Of a DNA stretch of 64,000 nucleotides, positions 1-9,136 are shown one piece after another. Source of the stretch: Falsochrobactrum shanghaiense (GTDB lineage Bacteria; Pseudomonadota; Alphaproteobacteria; Rhizobiales; Rhizobiaceae); the NCBI RefSeq assembly GCF_003149535.1, contig NZ_QGDB01000002.1, positions 248,001-312,000 of the forward strand. The letters run 5' to 3'. The translations under genes and the position numbers were made by a program. The first letter of the stretch is position 1, and each line of letters starts with the position of its first letter. Under the pieces are notes generated by a model, which was not told the origin of the DNA, searched no databases, and worked only from the letters and a program-made list of their open reading frames with translations.

Positions 1-660
1 TGGGAAAGCGTGTGCTGGAGCGCGTGGAGCGCGGTTGACGCCGCCGATGCGGTGCTTTCAGGCGAGGTCGCGGCCTATGCGCTTTGCCGCCCGCCCGGAC
101 ACCATGCATTCGCCGATGTGGCCGGGGGCTTCTGCTTCGTCAACAATTCAGCCGTGGCAGCGCAGCGCCTGCGCTCGAAGGCCGCACGCGTGGCGATCCT
201 CGATGTGGACCTGCATCACGGCAATGGAACGCAGGGTATATTCTATGCCCGCCCCGATGTGCTGACCGTCTCCATTCACGCTGATCCGGTGCGCTTTTAT
301 CCGTTCTTCTGGGGCCATGCGGATGAGCGCGGCGAGGGTGCGGGGCTTGGCTATAATCTCAACCTGCCGCTGCCGCGCAAATCGGGCGACGAGGAATTTC
401 TCGCAGCGCTTGAGACGTCACTGCGCCGCATTCGCGCGTTTGCGCCCGATGCGCTGGTCGTGGCTTTGGGCCTCGATCCGTTCGAGGGCGATCCTTTCGG
501 CGGATTATCCGTCACCACCGGCGGTTTCGGGCGCATTGCCGAAGCGATTGCAAGACTACAATTGCCGACCGTCATCGTTCAGGAAGGCGGCTATCTGTGC
601 GATGCGCTCGGCGATAATCTCACCGCATTCCTCGGCGGCTTTCAATCGGTGGCGCGATGA
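1..660 (+). CDS. Histone deacetylase-family / acetylpolyamine amidohydrolase (5' end outside window)
   Basis: Zinc-dependent deacetylase of the arginase/deacetylase fold. The family removes acetyl groups from polyamines or acyl-lysines. Visible motifs are RPPGHHA (active-site His pair), the zinc-binding ILDVDLHHGNGTQ, a second metal Asp in ALGLDPFEGDP, and VQEGGY near the end. The reading frame is open back to base 1 (codons for W-E-S precede an internal GTG at 10). About 220 residues are present, whereas the family is usually about 340, so the true start lies upstream of the window. The stop overlaps the start of the next gene (ATGA), which suggests translational coupling. Family assignment is firm; the polyamine substrate is inferred from resemblance to bacterial AphA-type enzymes. 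Confidence 0.88.
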   Translation, partial: WESVCWSAWSAVDAADAVLSGEVAAYALCRPPGHHAFADVAGGFCFVNNSAVAAQRLRSKAARVAILDVDLHHGNGTQGIFYARPDVLTVSIHADPVRFYPFFWGHADERGEGAGLGYNLNLPLPRKSGDEEFLAALETSLRRIRAFAPDALVVALGLDPFEGDPFGGLSVTTGGFGRIAEAIARLQLPTVIVQEGGYLCDALGDNLTAFLGGFQSVAR

Positions 661-1061
661 GCGGTCTTGTCACTTTCGTTGGCGTGGCGCATCCGTGGAT
701 GTGCGACGTCATGGGACATATGAATGTCCGCCATTATACGGCGATGTTCGATGATGCGAGTTTTCAGCTTCTCGGGCATATTGCCGGGTTCACCCCCGAT
801 ACGAAGCTGGGCTGGGCCGATATTCGCTCCGAGACCGAATACAGGCAGGAAGTGGCGCCCGGCGCGCTTATCACCATTCATTCCAGAGTGGTCAAGATTG
901 GCCGCTCATCGCTGGCATTCGAGCAGATCATGACCGGATCGCTCGATGGAACAGTGCGCGCTGTCAATCAGACGGTCAGCGTCCGCTTCGATCTTGTCGC
1001 CCGAAGATCGGTGAGACTGGATGAAAAACTGCGCGGGCGCGCCGAAGCCTTGTTTGTCTGA
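657..1061 (+). CDS. Thioesterase-family (hotdog fold) protein
   Basis: A 134-residue single hotdog-domain protein resembling 4-hydroxybenzoyl-CoA/YbgC-type acyl-CoA thioesterases. The N-terminal CDVMGHMNVRHYTAMFDD matches the family active-site region (normally D-x-x-G-H-x-N-x-x-x-Y), with the catalytic Asp at about residue 14. It probably hydrolyses an acyl-CoA in the cytoplasm. The start overlaps the preceding deacetylase stop by four bases, so the two are likely one operon. The acyl substrate cannot be told from sequence. Confidence 0.8.
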   Translation: MSGLVTFVGVAHPWMCDVMGHMNVRHYTAMFDDASFQLLGHIAGFTPDTKLGWADIRSETEYRQEVAPGALITIHSRVVKIGRSSLAFEQIMTGSLDGTVRAVNQTVSVRFDLVARRSVRLDEKLRGRAEALFV

Positions 1062-1190
1062 CGCAGAAAATTTCAACCGGACTTGCTATTGTCACAGGGC
1101 GATTGTGCTTGCAGAATAATAACCGGGTAATTTGAGTGCATCGCGATCTGATCTCTTCAGATCGAAAGGTGCGCCGGAAGGGGAAATATT

Positions 1191-1631
1191 ATGAAGCGCA
1201 ATGTTCTTGTATCATTTGTTTCTATACTCATTCTGGGTGGCTGCCAGTCTATACCGGGTAAATTGCCGGATAATGAATTCACCTTCAATTCGGGAAGAAC
1301 CAGCACAAAGAACGCTATCATTAAGACATTCCGGTCGCGCGACTATCATATCGTCAGGAACACGCAGTCAGAACTGGTGATGGATCGCCCGGCAAGTGAT
1401 TCCGTGCGCGCGCAGCTTATTTACGGCTCGCGCCAAAATGGTGCGCCGGACGCCAGAGTGATTTTGACCTTCTCCGGCGATAATCCGACACGCGTTCGTT
1501 CCGTAGCGCAGATCGTGACAAGCAATGGCAGGGCATCGGGGCGTATTGTCGATATGAGCCAGAATGCAGAGGCGCGGGAAGCCATCGCAAGGGGAATGGA
1601 TGAGGTGAAAAAGACGCTCGACAAAAAATAG
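1191..1631 (+). CDS. Small putative lipoprotein
   Basis: A 146-residue protein with a lipoprotein signal peptide: MKRN basic start, a hydrophobic stretch, and lipobox LGGC with the lipidated Cys at about residue 18. The mature part is soluble, rich in Arg, Ser and Thr, with no family I can name. The likely location is the inner face of the outer membrane, or the periplasmic side. A good Shine-Dalgarno (aaggggaa) precedes the ATG. It stands alone: 129 bp separate it from the thioesterase gene and the next gene converges on it. Function unknown. Confidence 0.75.
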   Translation: MKRNVLVSFVSILILGGCQSIPGKLPDNEFTFNSGRTSTKNAIIKTFRSRDYHIVRNTQSELVMDRPASDSVRAQLIYGSRQNGAPDARVILTFSGDNPTRVRSVAQIVTSNGRASGRIVDMSQNAEAREAIARGMDEVKKTLDKK

Positions 1632-1670
1632 CGGCCTTCTCGATTGCATTACGAATGTGAAGCCGGTGGT

Positions 1671-2555
1671 TCAAGCCATCCGCCGCAGCGCATTGGCTAC
1701 GGCAATGACGGCATTGCTGTCTTTGCTCTGGGGCAGCATCCATAGGGCCATGGTGAGGCCGAGCGAAACGGCGGCGGCGCTGCCAAAGGGTGCGACGAGA
1801 GCGCCGCTATCGAGATGCTGCTGCACGAGACTGCGACGACCAATCAGAACGCCAGCGCCCAGCAGCGCTTGCTGCACCGCGATGGAATAAAGGGAAAAGC
1901 CGGGGCCTTGCGGCGTGAAGCTGCGATCGGGCATGGCTGCTGAAGCCCAGACATTCCAGTCATCCCAAACGACATCGGCAATGCATCGCACTTTTGCAAG
2001 GTCGCCCGGTTCGCGAAGCCCTGAAGCGATTGAGGGAATGCATACAGGCAGCAACTCTTCGTTCAATACGGGTTGCTGCCCTGTCTCGATGCGGTCGGTA
2101 TAGAACAGACAGAGATCGAAGGGACTGCGTTTCAGATTTGGGGGCTCATCGGCTGCCGTAACCGAAATATCTATATCGCCAAGCAGTCTGGAGAGTTCGG
2201 GCAGGCGCGGCCCGAGCCACAGCGCGGCCAGCGACGGCAAGGCGACGATATGGACGCTTCGGGGCGCGGCCTGCCGTCTTAGATTGCGCGCGGCGGCTTC
2301 CAGGGCATCGAATGCCGCAGTGAATTCCTGCCGCACATTCTCGCCCAGCGGCGTCAGCCGGACACCCTGTGCATGGCGTTGGAAAAGAGCTGCGCCATAT
2401 TCGCTTTCCAGATTCTTGATCTGTGCGGCGATTGCGCCCGGTGTAACCCGAAGCTCATTTGCGGCCTGCGCAAAGCTGCCCAGTCGCGCGGCTCCCTCGA
2501 AGGCGCGAAGCGCGTTGAGATGCAGGACATTGCGAAGGGGAGGATTGATCGGCAT
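1671..2555 (-). CDS. LysR-family transcriptional regulator (GcvA-like)
   Basis: 294 residues. An N-terminal winged helix-turn-helix (about residues 8-66, LRAFEGAARLGSFAQAANEL then TPGAIAAQIKNLE) is followed by a periplasmic-binding-like effector domain. The TPGAI(S)-x-QI recognition-helix pattern and short length fit the GcvA subgroup of LysR regulators. It is divergent from the enolase-superfamily/DapA/DAO operon beginning at 2698, separated by about 140 bp, so that operon is its most likely target. The effector is unknown. Confidence 0.88.
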   Translation of the reverse strand: MPINPPLRNVLHLNALRAFEGAARLGSFAQAANELRVTPGAIAAQIKNLESEYGAALFQRHAQGVRLTPLGENVRQEFTAAFDALEAAARNLRRQAAPRSVHIVALPSLAALWLGPRLPELSRLLGDIDISVTAADEPPNLKRSPFDLCLFYTDRIETGQQPVLNEELLPVCIPSIASGLREPGDLAKVRCIADVVWDDWNVWASAAMPDRSFTPQGPGFSLYSIAVQQALLGAGVLIGRRSLVQQHLDSGALVAPFGSAAAVSLGLTMALWMLPQSKDSNAVIAVANALRRMA

Positions 2556-2697
2556 TTTACCCTCAGAATTTCTAGGGCTAATATTTCAGAAAATTGGGTT
2601 GTGACAAGAGGGCAAACGATCAAATCTCTTCGCATGGCTGATAGGGATGTCGGCTGAGGGCTGCATCGGAAACGGCTTTGGCGCAAGGGAAACAGCG

Positions 2698-3801
2698 ATG
2701 AAGATTGCCGCAATCGAACTTTATGAATATAAACTGACCTATGTGCATGGAACCTATGTGATGTCCAAGGGACGGTCAGCAAAACAGCAGCCGTCCAATA
2801 TTGTGCGCATTATCACCGATACCGGGATCGAGGGATGGGGAGAAGCTGCGATCCTGTCCGGCAACTATCTTCCGCTCTTTGCAGGCGGCACGCGGGCTGC
2901 GCTCAGGGAACTCGCACCCTTTTTGATCGGAGAAGACCCGCGCGCGCTCAACCGCATTCAAAATGTGATGAATGGCGTTCTCACCGGGCAGAATAATGCA
3001 AAAAGTGCGTTCGACATCGCCTGCTGGGATATTTTCGGCAAATCCGTCAACCTGCCCGTTTCCGCCCTTATAGGCGGTGTCCTGAGTACCGACCTTCCGA
3101 TTTTCGAAGCGGTTCCGCTCGCCTCCACCGAGGAGGGTATCGATTTTGTGAAGAGGCGCAGCGCCGCCGGAATCCGCCGTTTCCAGATCAAGGTGGGCGA
3201 TGATCCGCGTGCCGATGCCGCGCGCACCCGCGCAATCATCGAGGCGGCGGATGATGATATTTTCTTTTTTATCGATGCAAATGCCGGCTGGACCTTCCTT
3301 GAAGCGTCCATCGCGATGCGCGCCATGGCAGATCTCAATATCTGCGTCGAACAGCCATGCCTGGATATTGCCGATTGCGCGATGCTTGGCAAGGTCAGCC
3401 CGCTTCCTCTCATCATGGATGAAAGCGTGGTCAGTTTCCCCGATCTTTATCGTGCAAAATACGAGGCGAATGCCGCGGCGATCAACATCAAGCTTGGTCG
3501 CGTCGGCGGCATCAGCCAGGCGGTCACGATGCGCAATGCGGCACAGAATCTTGGAATGCATTTTTGCATCGAGGACATTTGGGGCGGTGATCTGAGTGCG
3601 GCGGCGGCATCGCATGTGGCGGCCAGCGCCCAGCCCGGAAATCTCCTTCACACGTCGTTTTTCAACGATTGGACGGAAGAGCATATTGCCGGTTATCAGC
3701 CGCGGGTCAAAAATGGACGGGGCGCAGCGCCGGAGGGTGCCGGACTGGGCGTATCGATCGATATGCGAGCCATCGGCGAGCCGGTTGCCAGTTTTTCATA
3801 G
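2698..3801 (+). CDS. Mandelate racemase/muconate lactonizing enzyme-family protein (proline-betaine epimerase- or hydroxyproline dehydratase-like)
   Basis: 367 residues, enolase superfamily. Catalytic pieces are in the right order: Lys165 (QIKVG), metal ligands Asp193 (IDANAGW), Glu218 (VEQPC) and Asp241 (MDES), and a second base Lys265 (INIKLGR). The two opposed lysines are typical of 2-epimerases and dehydratases acting on proline derivatives. The C-terminal PVASFS resembles hydroxyproline-betaine 2-epimerase (HpbD) as I remember it. The start at 2698 has aagggaa just upstream; an in-frame GTG/ATG region 51 bp earlier is less likely. It is followed after 15 bp by a DapA-like lyase. Context supports betaine or hydroxyproline breakdown; whether it epimerises or dehydrates is open. 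Confidence 0.82.
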   Translation: MKIAAIELYEYKLTYVHGTYVMSKGRSAKQQPSNIVRIITDTGIEGWGEAAILSGNYLPLFAGGTRAALRELAPFLIGEDPRALNRIQNVMNGVLTGQNNAKSAFDIACWDIFGKSVNLPVSALIGGVLSTDLPIFEAVPLASTEEGIDFVKRRSAAGIRRFQIKVGDDPRADAARTRAIIEAADDDIFFFIDANAGWTFLEASIAMRAMADLNICVEQPCLDIADCAMLGKVSPLPLIMDESVVSFPDLYRAKYEANAAAINIKLGRVGGISQAVTMRNAAQNLGMHFCIEDIWGGDLSAAAASHVAASAQPGNLLHTSFFNDWTEEHIAGYQPRVKNGRGAAPEGAGLGVSIDMRAIGEPVASFS

Positions 3802-3816
3802 CGGATGACATAGGGT

Positions 3817-4710
3817 ATGCAGGTGACACAATTTGCTTTTACCGGTCTTAATCTTGCGCTCGCAACGCCTTTCGACGAAAAGGGCGGAATAGATTTCAAA
3901 CGGCTGGAAGAAAATATCGAAAAATATCTGGCGCTCGGCATGCCGGGATTTGTCCTTAGTTCGGGCACGGGTATGCATGTCTATCTCTCGAAAGAGGAAG
4001 CAGCAGAACTCGTGGAACGGGGTTGCCGGATCATCGACGGGCGCGCTCGCATAATCGTGCAAACTTCGGCGCTGCTGGTCGAGGAAGTCATCGAACGCAC
4101 CCGGCATGCGGCTGGATGCGGTGCGGATGGGGTCATGGTGCTGCCGCCTTTTTTCGAGGGGCCGACCGATGACGAGGGCATTATCGACTTCTACACGCAG
4201 GTCGCATCGGCGGGTTTGCCGGTCATAGGCTATAATGTGCCGCAAGCAGTCGGTGTCGAAATTACCCCCTCTCTGATGAAGGCGCTTCTGGCGATACCCG
4301 GTTTCTGCTCGGTAAAGGATAGCAGCGGCGATCTTGCCAAACAGGCGGCACTCATCCGAACCGGACTTCCGGTCATGAATGGTGCCGATAGTCTTGTCGC
4401 TTATGCGCTTTATGCAGGCTGTAGCGGCCTGATCTGGGGCGGGGCGAACTTCGCACCGCGCACCTGCCTCTCTCTGGTTGCGGCAGCCACTGAGCGCGAC
4501 TGGGAAAAGGTTCGCCTTGTCTGGTCGTCACTGGAGCCTGTCATGTCGCTGATCTGGCAAGGAAATTATGTCGAGTCGGTCTATGCGGCGGCAAAAATGA
4601 CGGGCTATGATGCAGGCACGCCGCGCAGGCCCCTGCGCGCTCTGGGTTCCGGGCAGGCCGAAACGTTGCGGGCGGCTCTCGGCGATCTCATTGAGCGGGA
4701 AGCCATATGA
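3817..4710 (+). CDS. Dihydrodipicolinate synthase/N-acetylneuraminate lyase-family protein
   Basis: 297 residues, class I Schiff-base aldolase fold. Likely catalytic residues are Tyr139 (VIGYNVPQ) and Schiff-base Lys167 (FCSVKDSSGD), with the substrate carboxylate loop SSGTGMH near residue 48. Family members include pyrroline-hydroxycarboxylate deaminase (hydroxyproline pathway), KDG dehydratases and DapA. Lysine-biosynthesis DapA is unlikely because the gene sits between an enolase-superfamily enzyme and an amino-acid oxidase. I infer a step in imino-acid or hydroxyproline-betaine degradation. The stop overlaps the next start by four bases. Confidence 0.85.
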   Translation: MQVTQFAFTGLNLALATPFDEKGGIDFKRLEENIEKYLALGMPGFVLSSGTGMHVYLSKEEAAELVERGCRIIDGRARIIVQTSALLVEEVIERTRHAAGCGADGVMVLPPFFEGPTDDEGIIDFYTQVASAGLPVIGYNVPQAVGVEITPSLMKALLAIPGFCSVKDSSGDLAKQAALIRTGLPVMNGADSLVAYALYAGCSGLIWGGANFAPRTCLSLVAAATERDWEKVRLVWSSLEPVMSLIWQGNYVESVYAAAKMTGYDAGTPRRPLRALGSGQAETLRAALGDLIEREAI

Positions 4711-6053
4711 GCGAAACGGCGCGACGAAGATTTACCGCCAGTCGCCTGCCCAGCCATACGGGTATTTCGGCGTGGACGGCAATGCTGCCGCCGCCAGTGC
4801 TCAGGCCGGAACTTGAAGGGGCGGCGACGGCGGATATTGTGGTGATAGGTGCGGGCTTTGCCGGTCTTGCCGCAGCCTGGCAATTATCCCGCCTCGATCC
4901 CGCCGTGAATATCGTCGTGCTGGAAGCCGGTGCCATCGGGGAAGGCGCTGCCGGGCGCAATTCCGGCTTTATCATCGATCTGCCCCATGAGGTTTCTGCC
5001 GATGATTATGGCGGAGTTTCACTGACCAGAAGCAGGCAGGCAATCATGATCAGCCGCAGTGCCATCGCACTGGCGGGCAGCGTGGCGGAGCAACAGGGAT
5101 GGGGTCGCGACATCTTTGATCCCTGCGGTCGCTACAGCGTCGCGATCAGCGCGGAAGGCGACCATCATCTGGCCACCTATGCGCAGCAGCTGGAAAGACT
5201 GGGCGAGGAGCATCGCCTGCTCGATGCGGATGAAATTACAGCCGTGACGGGAAGCGCCTCCTATACGTCGGCTCTTTTCACCCCCGGCACCATTATCGTG
5301 CAACCGGCAGCCTATATACGCGGTCTTGCGGATGCGCTGCCTGCATCCGTCAGGATTTTTGAAAATTCACCAGCCGTCTTGCTTGAGAAAAACGCGACAG
5401 GCTGGCTTGTGAAGACACCGCAAGGGACGATCCATACCGGCAAAATCCTGCTGGCCAATAATGGTCATGCGGAAAGCTTCGGTTTTTTCAAGGGACGCCT
5501 TGTCCATATTTTCACTTACGCTTCCATGACGCAGGCTTTCGATCCAGCCTTGCTGGTTGGTGAAAGAAAATGGGCGGCTACACCGGCATTGCCCATGGGG
5601 ACAACCGTGCGCCGCGTTGCGGGCACGGATGGGGACCGTATCCTCGTTCGTTCGCGTTACACATATAATGCAGGCCAGACGGTCAGCGCCGCTTCGGTGC
5701 AGCGCGCGGGGGCATTGCATGATTGCAAGTTCAAGGCCCGGTTTCCGGCGCTCGGCAATGTCGGGATGGAATATCGCTGGGCGGGCGCAATGGCTGTCAC
5801 CACCAATGCCGTACCGGCCTTCGGGGAGATCGAGGACGGAATCATCGCTGCCTGCGGATGCAACGGGGTTGGCGCATCCAAGGCAACCGCATCCGGCATT
5901 GCCGCCGCCGAACTCGCACTGGGCATCCGTTCGGAGCTGAGCGACATCTATGCAGGCTTCGACAAACCGCGCCCCCTGCCGCCGCAGCCCTTTGCCACTC
6001 TGGGCGCAAAACTCACTCTGGCCTATCGGGAATGGCGCGCTGGCCCGGAATGA
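4707..6053 (+). CDS. FAD-dependent oxidoreductase (DAO / D-amino-acid oxidase family)
   Basis: 448 residues. The N-terminal Rossmann motif VVIGAGFAGLAAAW lies at about 45-58, with the FAD-contact segment GAAGRNSGFIIDLPH and the C-terminal GCNGVGASKATASG typical of the DAO/PuuB-like group. It probably oxidises the C-N bond of a secondary or tertiary amine or imino acid. It is translationally coupled to the DapA-like gene. A paralogue of identical length is encoded at 53149-54495 in the second importer locus. Cofactor and fold are firm, the substrate is inferred from context. Confidence 0.87.
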   Translation: MSETARRRFTASRLPSHTGISAWTAMLPPPVLRPELEGAATADIVVIGAGFAGLAAAWQLSRLDPAVNIVVLEAGAIGEGAAGRNSGFIIDLPHEVSADDYGGVSLTRSRQAIMISRSAIALAGSVAEQQGWGRDIFDPCGRYSVAISAEGDHHLATYAQQLERLGEEHRLLDADEITAVTGSASYTSALFTPGTIIVQPAAYIRGLADALPASVRIFENSPAVLLEKNATGWLVKTPQGTIHTGKILLANNGHAESFGFFKGRLVHIFTYASMTQAFDPALLVGERKWAATPALPMGTTVRRVAGTDGDRILVRSRYTYNAGQTVSAASVQRAGALHDCKFKARFPALGNVGMEYRWAGAMAVTTNAVPAFGEIEDGIIAACGCNGVGASKATASGIAAAELALGIRSELSDIYAGFDKPRPLPPQPFATLGAKLTLAYREWRAGPE

Positions 6054-6068
6054 ACCCCATATTTGGGT

Positions 6069-7061
6069 TCAGCCTTGTGCGAAGCGCTGCACGGTTTCGA
6101 AAACATCGCGTGGAATCTTCAGCGCATCTGCGCAAGCGCGTGTTCCGCTGATGCCCGGAACGAATATGTCAAGATCGATCAGGCGGTCTGCCTGTTTTTG
6201 CGCGCGCTCTTCAAGGCGCCCGTCATCGCGGCCCGGCATGATCGCAATAATTGTCAGCCCTACGGCGGGAGATGCGCTGCCGGATGTAAAATCGGCGGTA
6301 TCCAGTGACCATGGCCCGCCGGAAAGGCCAGCGGAAAGCATCTCCACCAGAAGGGCGACATTGCCGCCCTTGCGCCCGCCAAAAGGCAGCAGGGCACCGG
6401 CGAGGGCCTTGACCGGATCGCTGGTCGCCATGCCGTTTTCGTCAACGGCCCAGCCTTCCGGGATCGGCTGCTTTTCAGCCGCAGCACGCACGAGATTGAT
6501 ATAGGCGGTCGCGCTCGATGCCTGATCGATCAGAAGAGGGGGAGAGCCGTCGCCGAGCGGAAAGCCGAATGCCAGCGGATTGGTGCCATAGACTGCCGGA
6601 CCGCCCGCTTGCGGCGTCACCATGGCATTCGCATTGCTGGAGGCCAGTGCGATGATATGCTCATCGGCCAGCCGGCGGACATAGTAACCCAGTTCGCCGA
6701 CCGTATAGCTGTTCGTCTGGGTGAAGATGGCGATGCCATGGGTTCGGGCGGCTTTGACCAGCTTGTCGAAAGCGCGGTCGAAGCCAAGCTGTGCAATGCC
6801 CTGATCGGCATCGGAAACAAGAAAGGCCGGATAGGCATTGCCGAGAACGGGCGTCGGATCGCCCTTGATGCGCCCCTCTCGAAAGCTGTTGAGATAATCA
6901 ACCAGATGCGGAAAGCCGAGCATGGATGGGCCGTAAAGCATGGCCGATATGGTCGCATCGGCAAGCGAGCGTGCGCTGGCCTGCGAAGCGCCGACGTTCA
7001 GGCAGGCTTTCACCGCCAGTTCCCCGGCTGCCGCGGCACTCAGGGTCACTTCATCTGGCAT
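6069..7061 (-). CDS. Ldh-family NAD(P)-dependent oxidoreductase (malate/lactate dehydrogenase- or pyrroline-2-carboxylate reductase-like)
   Basis: 330 residues of the Ldh_2 family, which is unrelated to classical Rossmann lactate dehydrogenases. Signature parts are the NSYTVGELGYYVRRLAD catalytic region, TPQAGGPAVYGTNPLAFGFP, and the glycine-rich GGRKGGN loop. The family covers malate/ureidoglycolate dehydrogenases and delta1-pyrroline-2-carboxylate/piperideine-2-carboxylate reductases (DpkA). A reductase giving proline from pyrroline-2-carboxylate would suit this neighbourhood. A strong GGAGGT lies before the ATG. It is the last gene of the minus-strand importer operon, 70 bp after the ATPase gene. 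Confidence 0.82.
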   Translation of the reverse strand: MPDEVTLSAAAAGELAVKACLNVGASQASARSLADATISAMLYGPSMLGFPHLVDYLNSFREGRIKGDPTPVLGNAYPAFLVSDADQGIAQLGFDRAFDKLVKAARTHGIAIFTQTNSYTVGELGYYVRRLADEHIIALASSNANAMVTPQAGGPAVYGTNPLAFGFPLGDGSPPLLIDQASSATAYINLVRAAAEKQPIPEGWAVDENGMATSDPVKALAGALLPFGGRKGGNVALLVEMLSAGLSGGPWSLDTADFTSGSASPAVGLTIIAIMPGRDDGRLEERAQKQADRLIDLDIFVPGISGTRACADALKIPRDVFETVQRFAQG

Positions 7062-7131
7062 TCAGACCTCCAATGTCGCTTTCTGTCTCATGAAACATCG
7101 GCTGGACGCATCATTGTGCCTGTGCTTGCCC

Positions 7132-8163
7132 TTACGCCACTGTTGCGGCGGCGAGTCTTTTAAGGTCCACCTTGCCCAGCGGATTGCCTTTGGCACAGAT
7201 CACGATCACATTCTCCATCTCTCCATGCGCCAGAACCTTGATCGCTTCCTCCACCGTGGTGCCGCTTGCCACCGTTGCAGCTCCGGCTGCTTCCTCCGGC
7301 GTGACCGGGTCCATGATCGTATCGACCTGGATAACCCGGCCCCGGTTCACTTCCCTTGCGAAATTGGCGACGTAATTATTTGCCGGACGCAGGACGATGT
7401 CCTGACTGGTGCCCTGCTGGATAACCTCGCCATCGCGCAGGATTGCGATCTGGTCGCCGAGCCTGAGCGCCTCATCGAGATCATGGGTGATGAAGACGAT
7501 CGTTTTCTTGATCTGTTTTTGAAGATCGAGAAGCACCGACTGCATATCCATGCGAATGAGCGGATCGAGGGCGGAATAGGCTTCGTCCATCAGCAGAACC
7601 GGCGCATCATTGGCGAGCGCGCGGGCAAGGCCGACACGCTGCTGCATGCCGCCTGAAAGCTGGTTGGGGTATTTTTTCTCAAAACCGCTCAGGCCAACCT
7701 GTTCGATCCAGCGCATGGCAATATCGATTGCCCTGGCGCGCGCCATGCCCTGCACCTCCAGCCCGTAAAGGGTGTTGTCGAGGACGTTGCGATGAGGAAG
7801 CAGGGCGAATTTCTGAAACACCATCGCCGTCTGGTGCCGGCGGAACTCGCGCAATTCCGCGTCGCTCATCGTGACCACATTGACGCCATTGACCAGCACT
7901 TCGCCCGATGTCGGATCGATCAGGCGGTTGATGTGGCGGATCAGCGTCGACTTGCCGGAGCCCGAAAGCCCCATGATGACCTGAATGCAGCCAGCGGGCA
8001 TTTCGATATTGATGTCTTTCAGCCCGAGAATATGGCCATAGCGTTCATTGAGTTCAGCTTTGGAGAGGCCGTTATGCACGGCCTCCACATGCTTTGCGGC
8101 GTCGGGGCCGAAAATCTTGTAGAGATTGCGGATCTTGATGCCGTCGAAATCAGCCTTAGCCAT
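7132..8163 (-). CDS. Glycine betaine/proline-type ABC transporter ATP-binding protein (ProV/OpuAA family)
   Basis: 343 residues. Walker [12 protein letters not shown]-loop, ABC signature [15 protein letters not shown] and Walker [14 protein letters not shown] are all intact. The C-terminal extension ends in a CBS-like segment ([21 protein letters not shown]), as in ProV, where it gates activity with ionic strength. The start at 8163 is chosen because caggaggtcgttc precedes it; the reading frame stays open 28 codons further upstream without similarity. It overlaps the permease stop by eight bases. It energises uptake of betaine/proline-like solutes at the inner membrane. Confidence 0.92.
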   Translation of the reverse strand: MAKADFDGIKIRNLYKIFGPDAAKHVEAVHNGLSKAELNERYGHILGLKDINIEMPAGCIQVIMGLSGSGKSTLIRHINRLIDPTSGEVLVNGVNVVTMSDAELREFRRHQTAMVFQKFALLPHRNVLDNTLYGLEVQGMARARAIDIAMRWIEQVGLSGFEKKYPNQLSGGMQQRVGLARALANDAPVLLMDEAYSALDPLIRMDMQSVLLDLQKQIKKTIVFITHDLDEALRLGDQIAILRDGEVIQQGTSQDIVLRPANNYVANFAREVNRGRVIQVDTIMDPVTPEEAAGAATVASGTTVEEAIKVLAHGEMENVIVICAKGNPLGKVDLKRLAAATVA

Positions 8164-9043
8164 GAACGACCTCCTGATGTTTCTGGAGCCTCTTGCCATA
8201 GGCCTGGCTGACGCGGTCGAAAATGATGGCAATACCGACGATCGCAAGTCCGTTGAACATGCCGAGCGTGAAATACTGGTTGGCGATAGCCTTGAGCACC
8301 GGCTGGCCCAGACCCTGCACGCCGATCATCGAGGCGATGACCACCATGGCCAGCGCCATCATGATCGTCTGGTTGATACCGGCCATGATGGTGGGCAGGG
8401 CCAGCGGGAGCTGAACCTTGAACAGTTTTTGTGAATTGGACGAGCCGAAGGCATTCGCGGCTTCGAGCACATCCTTGTCGACCAGACGGATGCCCAGATT
8501 GGTCAGCCGGATAATCGGCGGAATGGCATAGACGACCACGGCGATCAGCCCCGGCACGCGCCCGATACCCAGCAGCATGACTACCGGGATCAGATAGACG
8601 AAGCTGGGCATGGTCTGCATCACATCGAGGATCGGATTGACGAGCCTTTGCAGCCGGTCGGAGCGGGCCATCAGGATGCCGATCGGCAGACCGATGATAA
8701 TCGACAGGATGGTGCAGACGAAAATCATCGAGATCGTCCGCATGGCATCCTGCCACATGTCGAAATAGCCGATCAGCAACAGCGTGACGAGGGCGCCTAA
8801 AACGACCCTTCCATTGCGGCTGGCGACCCAGGCAATGGCCAGAATGATTGCAAGAATAATCGGCCACGGCGTCTGCGTCATGAAGCGCTCGGAAACGAGC
8901 AGGAATTTCTGCAATGGCGAAAAGAAGTCCTCGATGGCGCTGCCATAGCCACGCGTGAAGGCACGAAACCCTTCGTCGATCGTCTGTTTGAGATTGCGCA
9001 GGGCGTCGTCGTTCATATGTGGAAATTGGTAAAACCAGTCCAT
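8156..9043 (-). CDS. Glycine betaine/proline-type ABC transporter permease (ProW/OpuAB family)
   Basis: 295 residues with about six to seven membrane segments, including WPIILAIILAIAWV, the conserved PSFVYLIPVVMLLGIG and the ATPase-coupling segment around AANAFGSSNSQKLFKVQLP. This arrangement is characteristic of the OpuAB/ProW type, with an amphipathic N-terminus before the first segment. It lies between the two binding-protein genes and the ATPase gene, overlapping the latter. It forms the channel of the betaine/proline-type importer. Confidence 0.92.
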   Translation of the reverse strand: MDWFYQFPHMNDDALRNLKQTIDEGFRAFTRGYGSAIEDFFSPLQKFLLVSERFMTQTPWPIILAIILAIAWVASRNGRVVLGALVTLLLIGYFDMWQDAMRTISMIFVCTILSIIIGLPIGILMARSDRLQRLVNPILDVMQTMPSFVYLIPVVMLLGIGRVPGLIAVVVYAIPPIIRLTNLGIRLVDKDVLEAANAFGSSNSQKLFKVQLPLALPTIMAGINQTIMMALAMVVIASMIGVQGLGQPVLKAIANQYFTLGMFNGLAIVGIAIIFDRVSQAYGKRLQKHQEVVHG

Positions 9044-9088
9044 TCGGCTCCCCTTTTTTACTGGCCGTCACGAGCGGCCATTTTCGGA

Positions 9089-9116
9089 CGACGCAGCGCC
9101 AAGGCGCGCTGCGTCG
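9089..9116 (-). promoter_or_regulatory. Strong intercistronic hairpin between binding-protein and permease genes
   Basis: Perfect 11-bp inverted repeat (arms 9089-9099 and 9106-9116) with a 6-nt loop, GC-rich, in the 93-bp gap downstream of the second binding-protein gene. No T-run follows on the minus strand, so it is more likely a 3'-end mRNA stabiliser or partial attenuator than a full terminator. A second small hairpin (TGGCC/GGCCA, 9062-9080) lies just beyond it. Confidence 0.6.
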
Positions 9117-9136
9117 CGGCATGGATTACAACGGGA

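Noticed and set aside
2556-2697. LysR box in the first LysR divergent gap
   Set aside because: TTTCT/AGAAA arms at 2569-2592 exist, but spacing does not fit T-N11-A and no better motif was found.
3817-4710. Lysine-biosynthesis dapA
   Set aside because: Catalytic residues are shared by the whole aldolase family; neighbours are catabolic and a second such gene exists at 56002, so biosynthetic DapA is unlikely.
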